Source: Planctomycetota bacterium
Lineage (GTDB): Bacteria; Planctomycetota; Phycisphaerae; Phycisphaerales; SM1A02
Direction of reading: 5' to 3'
NCBI GenBank assembly: GCA_009924765.1
Contig: RFQW01000034.1
Location: 1 to 10,057 of the forward strand
DNA length: 10,057 nucleotides
Under the pieces are notes generated by a model. It did not search any database and was not told the origin of the DNA. It saw only the letters and a program-made list of their open reading frames with translations. A program made the translations under genes and the position numbers. Shown here in pieces: positions 1-8,586 of this stretch (positions are counted from its first letter, which is position 1; every line of letters starts with the position of its first letter).

Positions 1-233
1 GCGTACATGCCGCCGTGGCTTCGCACGAACAGGTCGGGGCGACCGGCCACGCCGTACAGGCGCGTGAAGTTGGTGGTCTCGTTGAGTTCCACGGGCATCT
101 GCTTCAGCGAGGTGCTCATGGTGTTCATGTCCGCCACGCCCACCTCGACAGGCACCAGATCGCCCGGACGGGTGTCCTGCGCGCGCGCGAAGGCGGCGAT
201 CAGGAGCGTGGCGATGCAGGCGAGTCGACGCAT
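1..233 (-). CDS. Secreted protein of unknown function, N-terminal part (runs off left edge)
   Basis: Only the first 77 codons are in the window. The protein begins MRRLACIATLLIAAFARAQD, a short positively charged start, a hydrophobic stretch at about residues 4-15, and an A-R-A/Q-D site that would suit signal peptidase I, so export is inferred. The mature part begins TRPGDLVPVEVGVADMN and contains NETTNFTRLYGVAGRPDLFV; I do not recognise a family. The ATG was chosen because it starts a clean signal peptide. It lies 34 bp inside the 3' end of birA in another frame, which suggests membership of the nadC-birA operon. No Shine-Dalgarno is visible. A TACACT box lies 9 bp upstream of the ATG (243-248), so an internal promoter is also possible. 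Confidence 0.7.
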   Translation of the reverse strand, partial: MRRLACIATLLIAAFARAQDTRPGDLVPVEVGVADMNTMSTSLKQMPVELNETTNFTRLYGVAGRPDLFVRSHGGMY

Positions 234-1036
234 GGGGGTTGCAGTGTAGATCGGCTCGCCGGGGGATCGGGCTGAACCCGCGTGGTGGCCGCGGCCAGCC
301 ATTGTTCGCCGGCGTCGGTGCGCACGCGCAGACCACGCGACGGGTCGCAGTGCAGCACCACCCCCTCCACAAGCCCTTGGGGTGTGTTGAAGCGCATGCG
401 CAGGCCGGCGGTGCGATCCAGCGCGCCGTAGTCGGCCTCCAGCGAAGCGGATGTGGCCGACAGCGCCACGTCGAGGCGCTGCACGAGGGCCAGGAGCGTG
501 TGCAGACGATCCTGCACGCCACCAATCATGTGCAGGCTTGCGGCGCGATCAGCCAGTTCACCCGCGAAGGCGCGCTGCCGCACATTCACGCCGATGCCGA
601 TCAGGGCTCGCGCTTCACGCGCCTCCACAAGCACGCCCGCCACCTTGCGCGGTGTGCTGCCAGGCCAGGCGCACAGCAGATCGTTGGGCCACTTCAGGCC
701 AAGGCGCGCGGCCTCGTTCACCGGCACGCTGTCGCGCGCGGCCTGCGCCACGGCCACCGCGGCAGCCATCGCCAGACGCTCGGGATCCTGCCGCTGCACC
801 ACGAAGGTGACGGCGATGCCATCGTCGGCGGTGTCGGCCCACGCGTGGCCCAGGCGACCGCGACCCGCGGATTGTCGGCCCGCGGTGACCAATGAACCCA
901 CGGGCAACCCCCCCTCGTCGGCGGCATCCTGCGTGCTGGCGGTTTCGCGCAGCACGCGCACCTGACGAAAGTGCGTGGTGTCTGCGCACGCACGCTCGAG
1001 TGCATCAGGCCACACCTCGAGCGGGCGCTCGTTCAC
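200..1036 (-). CDS. birA: Biotin--[acetyl-CoA-carboxylase] ligase (BirA/BPL family, no HTH domain)
   Basis: This 278-residue protein should activate biotin with ATP to biotinyl-AMP and attach it to the lysine of biotin carboxyl carrier proteins in the cytoplasm. The class motifs are in order: ETASTQDAA near residue 35, the adenylate-binding loop GRQSAGRGRLGHAW at 53-66, KWPNDLL at 115-121, KVAGVLVEA at 131-139 and IGIGVNV at 146-152. A small C-terminal SH3-like part follows, with LRMRFNTPQGLVEGVV near 212-227. There is no N-terminal winged helix, so this is the monofunctional (group I) type and probably not a repressor of biotin genes. The start is GTG at 1036; it shares the four bases GTGA with the stop of the nadC C-terminal part, and a GAGG lies 6 bases upstream, which indicates translational coupling. 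An upstream extension of the same frame is only shadow reading of nadC. Confidence 0.93.
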   Translation of the reverse strand: MNERPLEVWPDALERACADTTHFRQVRVLRETASTQDAADEGGLPVGSLVTAGRQSAGRGRLGHAWADTADDGIAVTFVVQRQDPERLAMAAAVAVAQAARDSVPVNEAARLGLKWPNDLLCAWPGSTPRKVAGVLVEAREARALIGIGVNVRQRAFAGELADRAASLHMIGGVQDRLHTLLALVQRLDVALSATSASLEADYGALDRTAGLRMRFNTPQGLVEGVVLHCDPSRGLRVRTDAGEQWLAAATTRVQPDPPASRSTLQPPCVDSPASPRS

Positions 1037-1584
1037 CGCGCGCCTCGCGCGATGTCCAGCCCGAAGTCGACCTGTGGCGCGGAGTGCGTGATGGCCCCGC
1101 TGCTGATGAAGTCGACGCCGCTGCGAGCCACCGCGCCCACGCTGCGCACATTGATGCCGCCGCTGGCTTCCAGCTGCAGCCACGGCGCGCGACGATCGCG
1201 CTGCGCCACCAGCCTGCGCATGACCGCAGGCGTCATGTTGTCGAGCAGCACCGCATCCACCACGCCGCGTGGCAGCGTGAGCAGCGCGCTGAACTGCGCC
1301 GCCGTGTCCACTTCCACCATCACGAAGGCCAGCGATGCATGTCGGCGCGCCCTGGAAACGGCCGCCACGATGGCCGCGGGCAGCTGCTTCGGCGAAAGGC
1401 CATCGAGATGATTGTCCTTCGCCAGAAACGCGTCGTACAGCCCGCCGCGATGCGACACGCCGCCACCGCACACGACCGCGTACTTCTCCAGCGCACGGAG
1501 GCCCGGCGTGGTCTTGCGCGTGTCGCGGATGCGTGCCGTGGTGCCGCGCGTGCCATCCACCATGCGCCGTGTGGCCGTGGCCAC
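1033..1584 (-). CDS. nadC: NadC C-terminal catalytic barrel fragment
   Basis: This 183-residue frame holds the PRPP/quinolinate-binding barrel of NadC. If translated separately it would begin at GTG 1584, five bases after the TGA of the N-terminal part, giving MATATRRMVDGTRG; re-initiation is therefore possible. Visible active-site segments are DTRKTTPGLRALEKYAV (about 21-37), GGVSHRGGLYDAFLAKDNHL (41-60), VEVDT, LLDNM and EASGGIN. All of the expected Arg, His, Lys, Glu and Asp motif residues are present, so selection acted on this part until recently at least. The conserved FLQR helix that joins the domains is absent. The stop overlaps the birA start in GTGA. Confidence 0.6.
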   Translation of the reverse strand: MATATRRMVDGTRGTTARIRDTRKTTPGLRALEKYAVVCGGGVSHRGGLYDAFLAKDNHLDGLSPKQLPAAIVAAVSRARRHASLAFVMVEVDTAAQFSALLTLPRGVVDAVLLDNMTPAVMRRLVAQRDRRAPWLQLEASGGINVRSVGAVARSGVDFISSGAITHSAPQVDFGLDIARGAR

Positions 1585-1589
1585 GCCAC

Positions 1590-1943
1590 TCAGTTCAGCA
1601 GCGTGCGCTCCACCTTCAGGATGCCGCGCAGCGGGCCTTGCAGCGTGGCGATGGTGTCGCCGGCGCGGAACGACTGCCCATCACGCATCGCTGCGCGCAC
1701 GCGCACCTTCGGCGCGACGAGGGCGATCAGGCGCTGCATCACGGGCACACCGCTCAGCGTGCCTGCGCCACGCGCGCGCACCACCGCGGTGGCCTGACGC
1801 GCAAGTGGAATCATCGCGTCGCTGGTGACATCGCCCACATCGCCAAGGTCCTCCACCAGGAACACCTTCAGCAGCGCATCGAGATGCGCGGGGTGCAGAT
1901 GCGTGGCGAGTCGCGGTGCAGCGGCCTTGGTGCGCGTTGGCAT
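1590..1943 (-). CDS. nadC: NadC N-terminal domain fragment
   Basis: This is a 117-residue reading frame covering the N-terminal open-sandwich domain of quinolinate phosphoribosyltransferase. It starts MPTRTKAAAPRLATH and carries FLVEDLGDVGDVTSDAMIP at about residues 29-47 and the GAGTLSGVPVMQRL segment. It ends KVERTLLN, at the usual junction with the barrel domain. The ATG at 1943 has no Shine-Dalgarno; a TACCAT box lies exactly 7 bases upstream, as expected for a leaderless message. Whether this piece is a functional subunit or just the front of a broken gene cannot be told from sequence. Confidence 0.6.
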   Translation of the reverse strand: MPTRTKAAAPRLATHLHPAHLDALLKVFLVEDLGDVGDVTSDAMIPLARQATAVVRARGAGTLSGVPVMQRLIALVAPKVRVRAAMRDGQSFRAGDTIATLQGPLRGILKVERTLLN

Positions 1944-1950
1944 GGCGCGA

Positions 1951-1956
1951 ATGGTA
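1951..1956 (-). promoter_or_regulatory. Candidate -10 box of nadC (TACCAT), leaderless type
   Basis: TACCAT fits TAnnnT and ends 7 bases before the nadC ATG at 1943, so transcription would start at or next to the A of the ATG. There is no Shine-Dalgarno. No good -35 is present; the place where it would sit is occupied by the -10 box of the opposing HIT gene. Confidence 0.45.
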
Positions 1957-1973
1957 CGAGCCGCACGCGCCGC

Positions 1974-1979
1974 TACGCT
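1974..1979 (+). promoter_or_regulatory. Candidate -10 box of the HIT gene (TACGCT), leaderless type
   Basis: TACGCT fits TAnnnT and ends 7 bases before the ATG at 1987, with no Shine-Dalgarno between. Exactly 17 bases separate it from the nadC box on the other strand, so the two promoters face apart with each -10 at the other's -35 position. Confidence 0.45.
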
Positions 1980-1986
1980 TGCCGCC

Positions 1987-2400
1987 ATGAGCATCTTCAC
2001 GCGCATCATCGAAGGGCAGATCCCCTGCCACCGCCTGCTTGAAAATGATCTGGTGATCGCCTTCCTGGACGTGAACCCGCTGTGCCCCGGCCACGCGCTG
2101 GTGGTGCCCAAGGAGGCGAAGGTGCATCTGCATGAACTGAGCGAGGCCAGCGCCGCGGCGCTTGGTGCGGCACTGCCGCGCGTGGCCGCAGCCATCCTGG
2201 CCGAGACCGGCACCACGGCCTACAACGTGCTGCAGAACAACGGCGCGCTGGCGCACCAGGCCGTGATGCACGTGCACTTCCACATCATTCCGAAGTACGC
2301 GGATGGTCGCGGCCTTGGCATCGGATGGAACGCCGCACCGATCGATCATGCCGCGGGTGCGGCATTGGCCGGCAAGGTGGCTGCGCGACTGCGCGGCTGA
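1987..2400 (+). CDS. HIT family (histidine triad, HINT-like) nucleotide-binding protein
   Basis: A 137-residue protein, the normal size for the bacterial Hint branch of the histidine triad family, which hydrolyses or transfers nucleotidyl groups (for example AMP-lysine, adenosine phosphoramidates or Ap4A-type substrates) in the cytoplasm. The N-terminus MSIFTRIIEGQIPCHRLLE matches the family opening SIFxKIIxGEIP. Next come VIAFLDVNPLCPGHALVVPKE (about 23-43), the NVLQNNGALAHQAV loop, and the triad HVHFHIIPK with His95, His97 and His99. The exact substrate cannot be read from sequence. It diverges from nadC across 43 bp and converges on the glutamate dehydrogenase gene, with only 6 bases between the stops and no terminator hairpin. 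The ATG is supported by the family N-terminus rather than by a ribosome site. Confidence 0.93.
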   Translation: MSIFTRIIEGQIPCHRLLENDLVIAFLDVNPLCPGHALVVPKEAKVHLHELSEASAAALGAALPRVAAAILAETGTTAYNVLQNNGALAHQAVMHVHFHIIPKYADGRGLGIGWNAAPIDHAAGAALAGKVAARLRG

Positions 2401-2406
2401 TTCAAC

Positions 2407-3768
2407 TCACGGAAACACGCCGCGCAGCAGGTGCACGCGACTGATCTGCTCCAGTGCCGAGCAGATGGCCGCCGTGCGAAGATCGCTCTCGAAGCGATGA
2501 CGCGCCAGGCGCACGCGGCGCGCGGCATCGGTCATCTGCTGGCCGAGTCGCTCCTCCATCTCGGTGGCGGTGATCTGCCGCGAACTCTTGTTCAGCGTCC
2601 ACTCGAGGTAGCTGGCCACCAGGCCGCCGGCGTTGCACAGCAGGCTTGGCAACACCTCCACGCCGCGCTGCAGCAGCACCTCGTCGCCCTCGGGCGTGGT
2701 GGGCAGACTGGCCGCCTCGGCCACCACCTTGGCGCGGATCATGGCCGCGCTGTCGGCATCGATCATGCCCTCAAGCGCCGCGGGAATGAACAGGTCGACC
2801 GGTGCCTGCAGGAACGCGTCGCGATCGCAGGCGTGCGACTGCGAGAAGCCGCGCACGCCGCCGTTCATGTGCACATGCTCGGCGAGTTCGCGCGCATCCA
2901 GGCCGCGATCGTTGCGAACCACGCCGCTGTCGTCCATCACGGCCACCAGCGTTGCGCCGCGCTCCTCCAGGATGCGCGCCGTCCAGCTGCCCACCTTGCC
3001 GAAACCGAGCAGGCTGAAGCGCAGTCCCTTCAGCGTCATGCCGAAGTCGGGCAGCATCTCCTCCAGCACCAGCGCCATGCCCATGGCGCTTGCGCGATCG
3101 CGGCCGGGCACTCCACCCAGTTCGATGGGCTTGCCGGTGACGGCGCGCGTGGTGTCCTGTCGGCCATGCTCGGGCGTGGTCTGCGCGAAGGTGTCCACGA
3201 ACCACGCCATGGTCTGCGAGTCGGTGCCCACGCCGGGGCCCGGAATGTCGTAGTCGGGACCGATCTGGTTGCTGATGGCGCTGCAGAAACGGCGCGTGAC
3301 GCGCATCTGCTCGTCGCGGGTGAGTTCGCGCGGATTGCAGCGTACGCCGCCCTTGGCGCCGCCGAAGGGCAAGCGCATCAGACTGCACTTCAGGCTCATG
3401 ATCATGGCCAGGCCCTTCATCTGGTCCAGCGTGGCGTGCGGATGGAACCGCAGGCCGCCCTTGTAGGGCCCAAGCGCGTTGTTGTGCTGCACGCGGAAGC
3501 CCGTGAACATGCGGTGCCGACCGTCATCCATCAGCACCGGGAAGTGCACCACGATCTCGTTCTTGGGCTGCGCGAACATGAGCTGGTGCTCGCGGCGCAT
3601 GCCCACCAGCGGCGCCGCCGACAGCACCTGCTGCAGCACCTGATGGAAGGTGCTGCCCTGCTCCGGCACGATCTCCAGCTCTTCAAGCAGGCGCGCCGGC
3701 GTGTCCGTGATGCCGATTGGATCAGCGGAGACGGTCTCGAGCGATGGATCGTTGCGGTGTCTGGTCAT
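2407..3768 (-). CDS. Glutamate dehydrogenase family protein (Glu/Leu/Phe/Val dehydrogenase)
   Basis: A 453-residue member of the hexameric amino-acid dehydrogenases, which interconvert glutamate with 2-oxoglutarate and ammonia using NAD(P). The three active-site lysines are in place: Lys103 in GPYKGGLRF, Lys127 in MSLKCSL and Lys139 in PFGGAKGGV, with the same 24 and 12 residue spacing as the Clostridium symbiosum enzyme (89, 113, 125). The Rossmann motif is GFGKVGS at 255-261, followed by VMDDSG. Asn379 and Ser386 in CNAGGLVASYLEW match substrate contacts. The oddity is DIPGPGVGTD at 174-183: most relatives have P-A-x-D, and the catalytic aspartate position (179) is Gly. The start at 3768 is chosen because AAGGA lies 5 bases upstream; longer frames to 3834 lack support. 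Substrate and cofactor choice are not certain, so no symbol is given. Confidence 0.9.
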   Translation of the reverse strand: MTRHRNDPSLETVSADPIGITDTPARLLEELEIVPEQGSTFHQVLQQVLSAAPLVGMRREHQLMFAQPKNEIVVHFPVLMDDGRHRMFTGFRVQHNNALGPYKGGLRFHPHATLDQMKGLAMIMSLKCSLMRLPFGGAKGGVRCNPRELTRDEQMRVTRRFCSAISNQIGPDYDIPGPGVGTDSQTMAWFVDTFAQTTPEHGRQDTTRAVTGKPIELGGVPGRDRASAMGMALVLEEMLPDFGMTLKGLRFSLLGFGKVGSWTARILEERGATLVAVMDDSGVVRNDRGLDARELAEHVHMNGGVRGFSQSHACDRDAFLQAPVDLFIPAALEGMIDADSAAMIRAKVVAEAASLPTTPEGDEVLLQRGVEVLPSLLCNAGGLVASYLEWTLNKSSRQITATEMEERLGQQMTDAARRVRLARHRFESDLRTAAICSALEQISRVHLLRGVFP

Positions 3769-3773
3769 GGCAT

Positions 3774-3778
3774 TCCTT
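3774..3778 (-). promoter_or_regulatory. Shine-Dalgarno site AAGGA of the glutamate dehydrogenase gene
   Basis: AAGGA lies 5 bases before the ATG at 3768 and decides this start over upstream in-frame codons. It contrasts with neighbouring genes that have no Shine-Dalgarno. Confidence 0.7.
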
Positions 3779-3868
3779 GAGGATGAGGGGATGTATTCGG
3801 GCCCCGCCGCCATGCGGCTGCGCAATATGTGCAATGCGGCAACGCAAACCTTCGCGCATTCACCGTGT

Positions 3869-3880
3869 TATTGGTCAATA
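3869..3880. repeat. Small inverted repeat TATTGGTCAATA upstream of glutamate dehydrogenase
   Basis: TATTG and CAATA are perfect 5-bp arms around GT. The site is an AT-rich island in very GC-rich surroundings, about 100 bp upstream of the dehydrogenase start and just after the stop of the lipoprotein gene. It includes TTGACC on the minus strand, but I find no matching -10 at 16-18 bp. The 131-bp gap 3769-3899 otherwise shows no gene. Confidence 0.3.
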
Positions 3881-3899
3881 CCCGGGTCTGACCGGGGGC

Positions 3900-4739
3900 T
3901 CAGCGCGTGAAGCGAACACGACCCCAGTGCTCGGGACGATGCATGTCCACCGCCCACTGCGGCGTCCACACCCAGTTGTCTTCCTTGGCGCCGGGCTCCT
4001 TGGCGTAGCCATCGGAGGTCTTCACCAGCGGCCACTGCACGCGGCTGAAATTCATGCGCCACGTGTCACCCAGACCGGGAGGCGAACCAAGACGCGCCTC
4101 TTCGGCCGAACCCTTGGGCGCCTCGGCGGGCGGGACCAGGCTGGCCCACGGGATCGCGATCTCCACGCTCCAGCCGCGATCGGCGTCGCCCGACACGTTC
4201 AGCGTGCCCTGCACATCCACGCCACCGTCGATGCCCGTGCAGTTCCAGCCGTGCAGCGCAGGTCCGCCCTCGCGATAGGCCTTGTGCAGGTACAGATCGA
4301 AGATGGTGCCCTTCGCGTTCATCTCGATCTCGTAGTAGCCGGCGCCATCGCCATCGGGATCGATGAACACCTCGAAGTCGTTCTCGTGGAACACCACCAT
4401 GTCGTGCTTGTCGTAGGTGGCCCACACGTCCGTCTCGGCCAGCTGCGCACCGATGTACAGGTTGGTGTCGTCCCACAGCATCTTCATCCAGGTGTGCTGA
4501 CGCGGTGCGGGCTTGGCCGGACCCTCGATGTCCACGAACGGCTCGCTCCACGGCGCGTGCGACCACACCTCGTCATCGAGCACGCCATCGAGCGTCGGCG
4601 CCTTGCGCGTGTAGCGACACACGTATTCGCGCTGCGTGCCGGGCATGGGCTCATGAGGCCACGGTCCATACGCGTCGCGCTGGCAGGCCTGCAGCAGGAA
4701 GGCGGCCGCAAGCGCGACCATGCATCGCCGATCACTCAC
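3900..4739 (-). CDS. Putative lipoprotein with CBM9-like (DOMON-type) domain
   Basis: A 279-residue exported protein. From GTG 4739 it reads MSDRRCMVALAAAFLLQACQ, a signal peptide with a plausible lipobox LQAC (Cys19). The remainder is one CBM9-like beta-sandwich: KAPTLDGVLDDEVWSHAPW at 46-64, the strand MLWDDTNLYIGAQL at 87-100, the acidic segment HENDFEVFIDPDGDGAGYYE at 118-137, NAKGTIFDL, and the closing MHRPEHWGRVRF at 266-277. Relatives are annotated as carbohydrate-binding family 9-like proteins, often next to polysaccharide-use genes; binding a sugar at the cell surface is inferred and no catalytic domain is visible. The GTG shares GTGA with the stop of the paralogous gene upstream, so the two are translationally coupled. 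ATG 4721 (MVALAAAFLLQAC) is an alternative start giving a short signal peptide. Confidence 0.85.
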   Translation of the reverse strand: MSDRRCMVALAAAFLLQACQRDAYGPWPHEPMPGTQREYVCRYTRKAPTLDGVLDDEVWSHAPWSEPFVDIEGPAKPAPRQHTWMKMLWDDTNLYIGAQLAETDVWATYDKHDMVVFHENDFEVFIDPDGDGAGYYEIEMNAKGTIFDLYLHKAYREGGPALHGWNCTGIDGGVDVQGTLNVSGDADRGWSVEIAIPWASLVPPAEAPKGSAEEARLGSPPGLGDTWRMNFSRVQWPLVKTSDGYAKEPGAKEDNWVWTPQWAVDMHRPEHWGRVRFTR

Positions 4740-5572
4740 GGCGCGAACTCCACGACGCCCCAGCCGCGGGGTTCGGTCGGATCGGCAGGCGGCTGCCACG
4801 CCGCACGCTCCATGGCCATCGGTTCTGGCGCGGCGTTGTCGGCTTCGGCCAGCGGTCGCCAGGTGGTTCGACCCATGTCCACATGCCACACCGCGCCGGC
4901 CTTGGGTGCCTCACCTGCGCTCGCATCCAGTCTGGGGCCTCGGCCAGCGGGCGCAAGCGTGCTCCAAGGCAGCGCGAAGCTGGCGGTCCATCGCATCGTG
5001 GCACCGTCCGCGGACTTCTGCACCGATGTGCGCAGGCCCTTGGCATCCCACTTCTGGTAGCCCGCGCGCGACGCATCATCGGCATCGAACCATGCATCCA
5101 CGATGGTGCCCATGCCCACCAGTTCGATCTGGTAGCCGCCCACCTGCGGATCGTCCGCCACCATCAGTTCAACGTCGTGGCGAACGGGCGGCACGCCGGG
5201 CTGCGGCGCGACCTGCGGCTCCAGCAGTTCGACCGCGCAGTACAGATAGCTGTCGTCCCACAGCAGCTTGGCGCGCGTGCGCACGGAACCGGCAGGCCCG
5301 CGTCGGCGCACCACCACGAAGTCCTCGGTCCACGCGGCCTTGCTCCACGCGCCGTCGTCGAAGGTGCCCTCGAGCGCGGGCGGTTCGCTCGCGCGCTCGC
5401 ATCGATAGCTTCGTGGCGCCGCGACCGGCACTTCCTGGGCCTGCGACACGATGGCGGGGTCGCCCGGGCTGGCCTGCGTGAAATCGGGCTTGCCCATGCG
5501 GCAGCCAGCGACCGCTGCAAGGGCCGCCGCAAGCGTGATCACACGCACCGGGATGCGCTGGTGGGCGCGCAT
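4736..5572 (-). CDS. Putative lipoprotein, diverged CBM9-like paralogue
   Basis: A 278-residue exported protein, first gene of a two-gene operon. The start RAHQRIPVRVITLAAALAAVAGC is a typical lipoprotein signal with lipobox VAGC (Cys24). The domain parallels that of the next gene: PPALEGTFDDGAWSKAAW at 64-81, LLWDDSYLYCAVEL at 103-116, DVELMVADDPQVGGYQIEL at 133-151, GTIVDAWFD, and the closing GWGVVEF. In place of the neighbour's FIDPDGDG it has MVADDPQVGG, so the acidic, possibly metal- or ligand-binding loop has changed. Binding of a carbohydrate is inferred from the family, not shown. The ATG at 5572 has no Shine-Dalgarno; a TAGCCT box with TTGGGC 17 bp further up lies directly before it. 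Confidence 0.82.
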   Translation of the reverse strand: MRAHQRIPVRVITLAAALAAVAGCRMGKPDFTQASPGDPAIVSQAQEVPVAAPRSYRCERASEPPALEGTFDDGAWSKAAWTEDFVVVRRRGPAGSVRTRAKLLWDDSYLYCAVELLEPQVAPQPGVPPVRHDVELMVADDPQVGGYQIELVGMGTIVDAWFDADDASRAGYQKWDAKGLRTSVQKSADGATMRWTASFALPWSTLAPAGRGPRLDASAGEAPKAGAVWHVDMGRTTWRPLAEADNAAPEPMAMERAAWQPPADPTEPRGWGVVEFAP

Positions 5573-5578
5573 CGAAGC

Positions 5579-5607
5579 AGGCTAGCGGGATCGGCCGAAA
5601 AGCCCAA
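5579..5607 (-). promoter_or_regulatory. Candidate promoter of the CBM9-like lipoprotein operon (leaderless)
   Basis: On the minus strand TTGGGC (5607-5602), a 17-base spacer and TAGCCT (5584-5579) form a weak sigma-70-type promoter. TAGCCT ends 6 bases before the ATG at 5572, so the message would begin at the start codon. It lies immediately downstream of the ppdK terminator hairpin. Confidence 0.5.
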
Positions 5608-5611
5608 GTCG

Positions 5612-5651
5612 AAAACGCATCGAGCCCCCGCATGCATGCGAGGGCTCGATG
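5612..5651 (-). terminator. Terminator-like hairpin after ppdK (34-bp near-perfect palindrome plus T-run)
   Basis: CATCGAGCCC at 5618-5627 pairs perfectly with GGGCTCGATG at 5642-5651, and the core CGCATGCATGCG (5629-5640) is itself a perfect palindrome. Only one C/A mismatch (5628/5641) interrupts two 17-base arms. Read on the minus strand it starts 27 bases after the ppdK stop and is followed by CGTTTTCG, a short T-run, so rho-independent termination of ppdK is likely though the T-run is weak. Confidence 0.65.
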
Positions 5652-5677
5652 GATGTCTGTGGATGTGAAGCGGAAAC

Positions 5678-8497
<2,820 letters not shown>

Positions 8498-8508
8498 CGG
8501 CTGCTCTT

Positions 8509-8513
8509 TCCTT
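8509..8513 (-). promoter_or_regulatory. Shine-Dalgarno site AAGGA of ppdK
   Basis: AAGGAAAGAG lies before the ppdK ATG at 8497, with AAGGA ending 11 bases upstream. Spacing is slightly long, but this supports the start that includes the basic N-terminal extension rather than the internal Met28. Confidence 0.55.
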
Positions 8514-8580
8514 GTTGAGGCCCGGTTGGGGCGTTGCGAGTGCGGGTGCCTGCGCGCGTGGCGCTGCAGGGCGGAGAGCG

Positions 8581-8586
8581 AGGATA
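8581..8586 (-). promoter_or_regulatory. Candidate -10 box of ppdK (TATCCT)
   Basis: TATCCT on the minus strand is close to TATAAT and would give a leader of about 75 bases with the Shine-Dalgarno near its end. No clear -35 is present; that place is taken by the adjoining 7-1-7 palindrome, which fits an activator- or repressor-controlled promoter. Confidence 0.35.

Larger units (their letters stand above)
1033..1943 (-). pseudogene. nadC: Quinolinate phosphoribosyltransferase gene, interrupted by frameshift/deletion
   Basis: Together the two parts make an almost complete NadC (EC 2.4.2.19), which turns quinolinate and PRPP into nicotinate mononucleotide in de novo NAD synthesis. The N-terminal part ends ...GILKVERTLLN and meets TGA at 1592-1590. 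The reading continues in another frame with LSGVATATRRMVDG. Family members normally read ERTxLN-FLQR-LSGxAT, so about four codons plus one base (13 nt) appear to be missing. Everything on both sides is conserved: EDLGDVGDVTSDAMIP, GAGTLSGVPVMQRL, DTRKTTPGLRALEKYAV, CGGGVSHRGGLYDAFLAKDNHL, VEVDT, LLDNM, LEASGGIN and SSGAITHSAPQVDFGLDI. Either the lesion is recent (or an assembly fault), or the cell makes two pieces, since the break is at the domain boundary. First gene of the nadC-birA operon. Confidence 0.85.

Noticed and set aside
1037..1471. Upstream extension of the birA frame
   Set aside because: The extra 145 residues are an out-of-frame reading of nadC; the GTG at 1036 overlapping the nadC stop gives the normal family length.
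1825..1986. Upstream in-frame start for the HIT gene
   Set aside because: It would run antisense through nadC, and the family N-terminus (SIFTRIIEGQIP) begins exactly at 1987.
2431..3780. Long plus-strand frame opposite glutamate dehydrogenase
   Set aside because: It has the same His/Ala/Gly-rich shadow composition and no recognisable motif; the minus-strand gene explains the region.
3881..3897. CCCGG/CCGGG hairpin after the lipoprotein operon as a terminator
   Set aside because: The stem is only 5 bp and is followed by no T-run on the minus strand.
3717..5668. Two overlapping plus-strand frames opposite the lipoprotein genes
   Set aside because: They are low-information, Arg/His-rich translations with no ribosome site, while the minus strand has signal peptides and a domain pattern.
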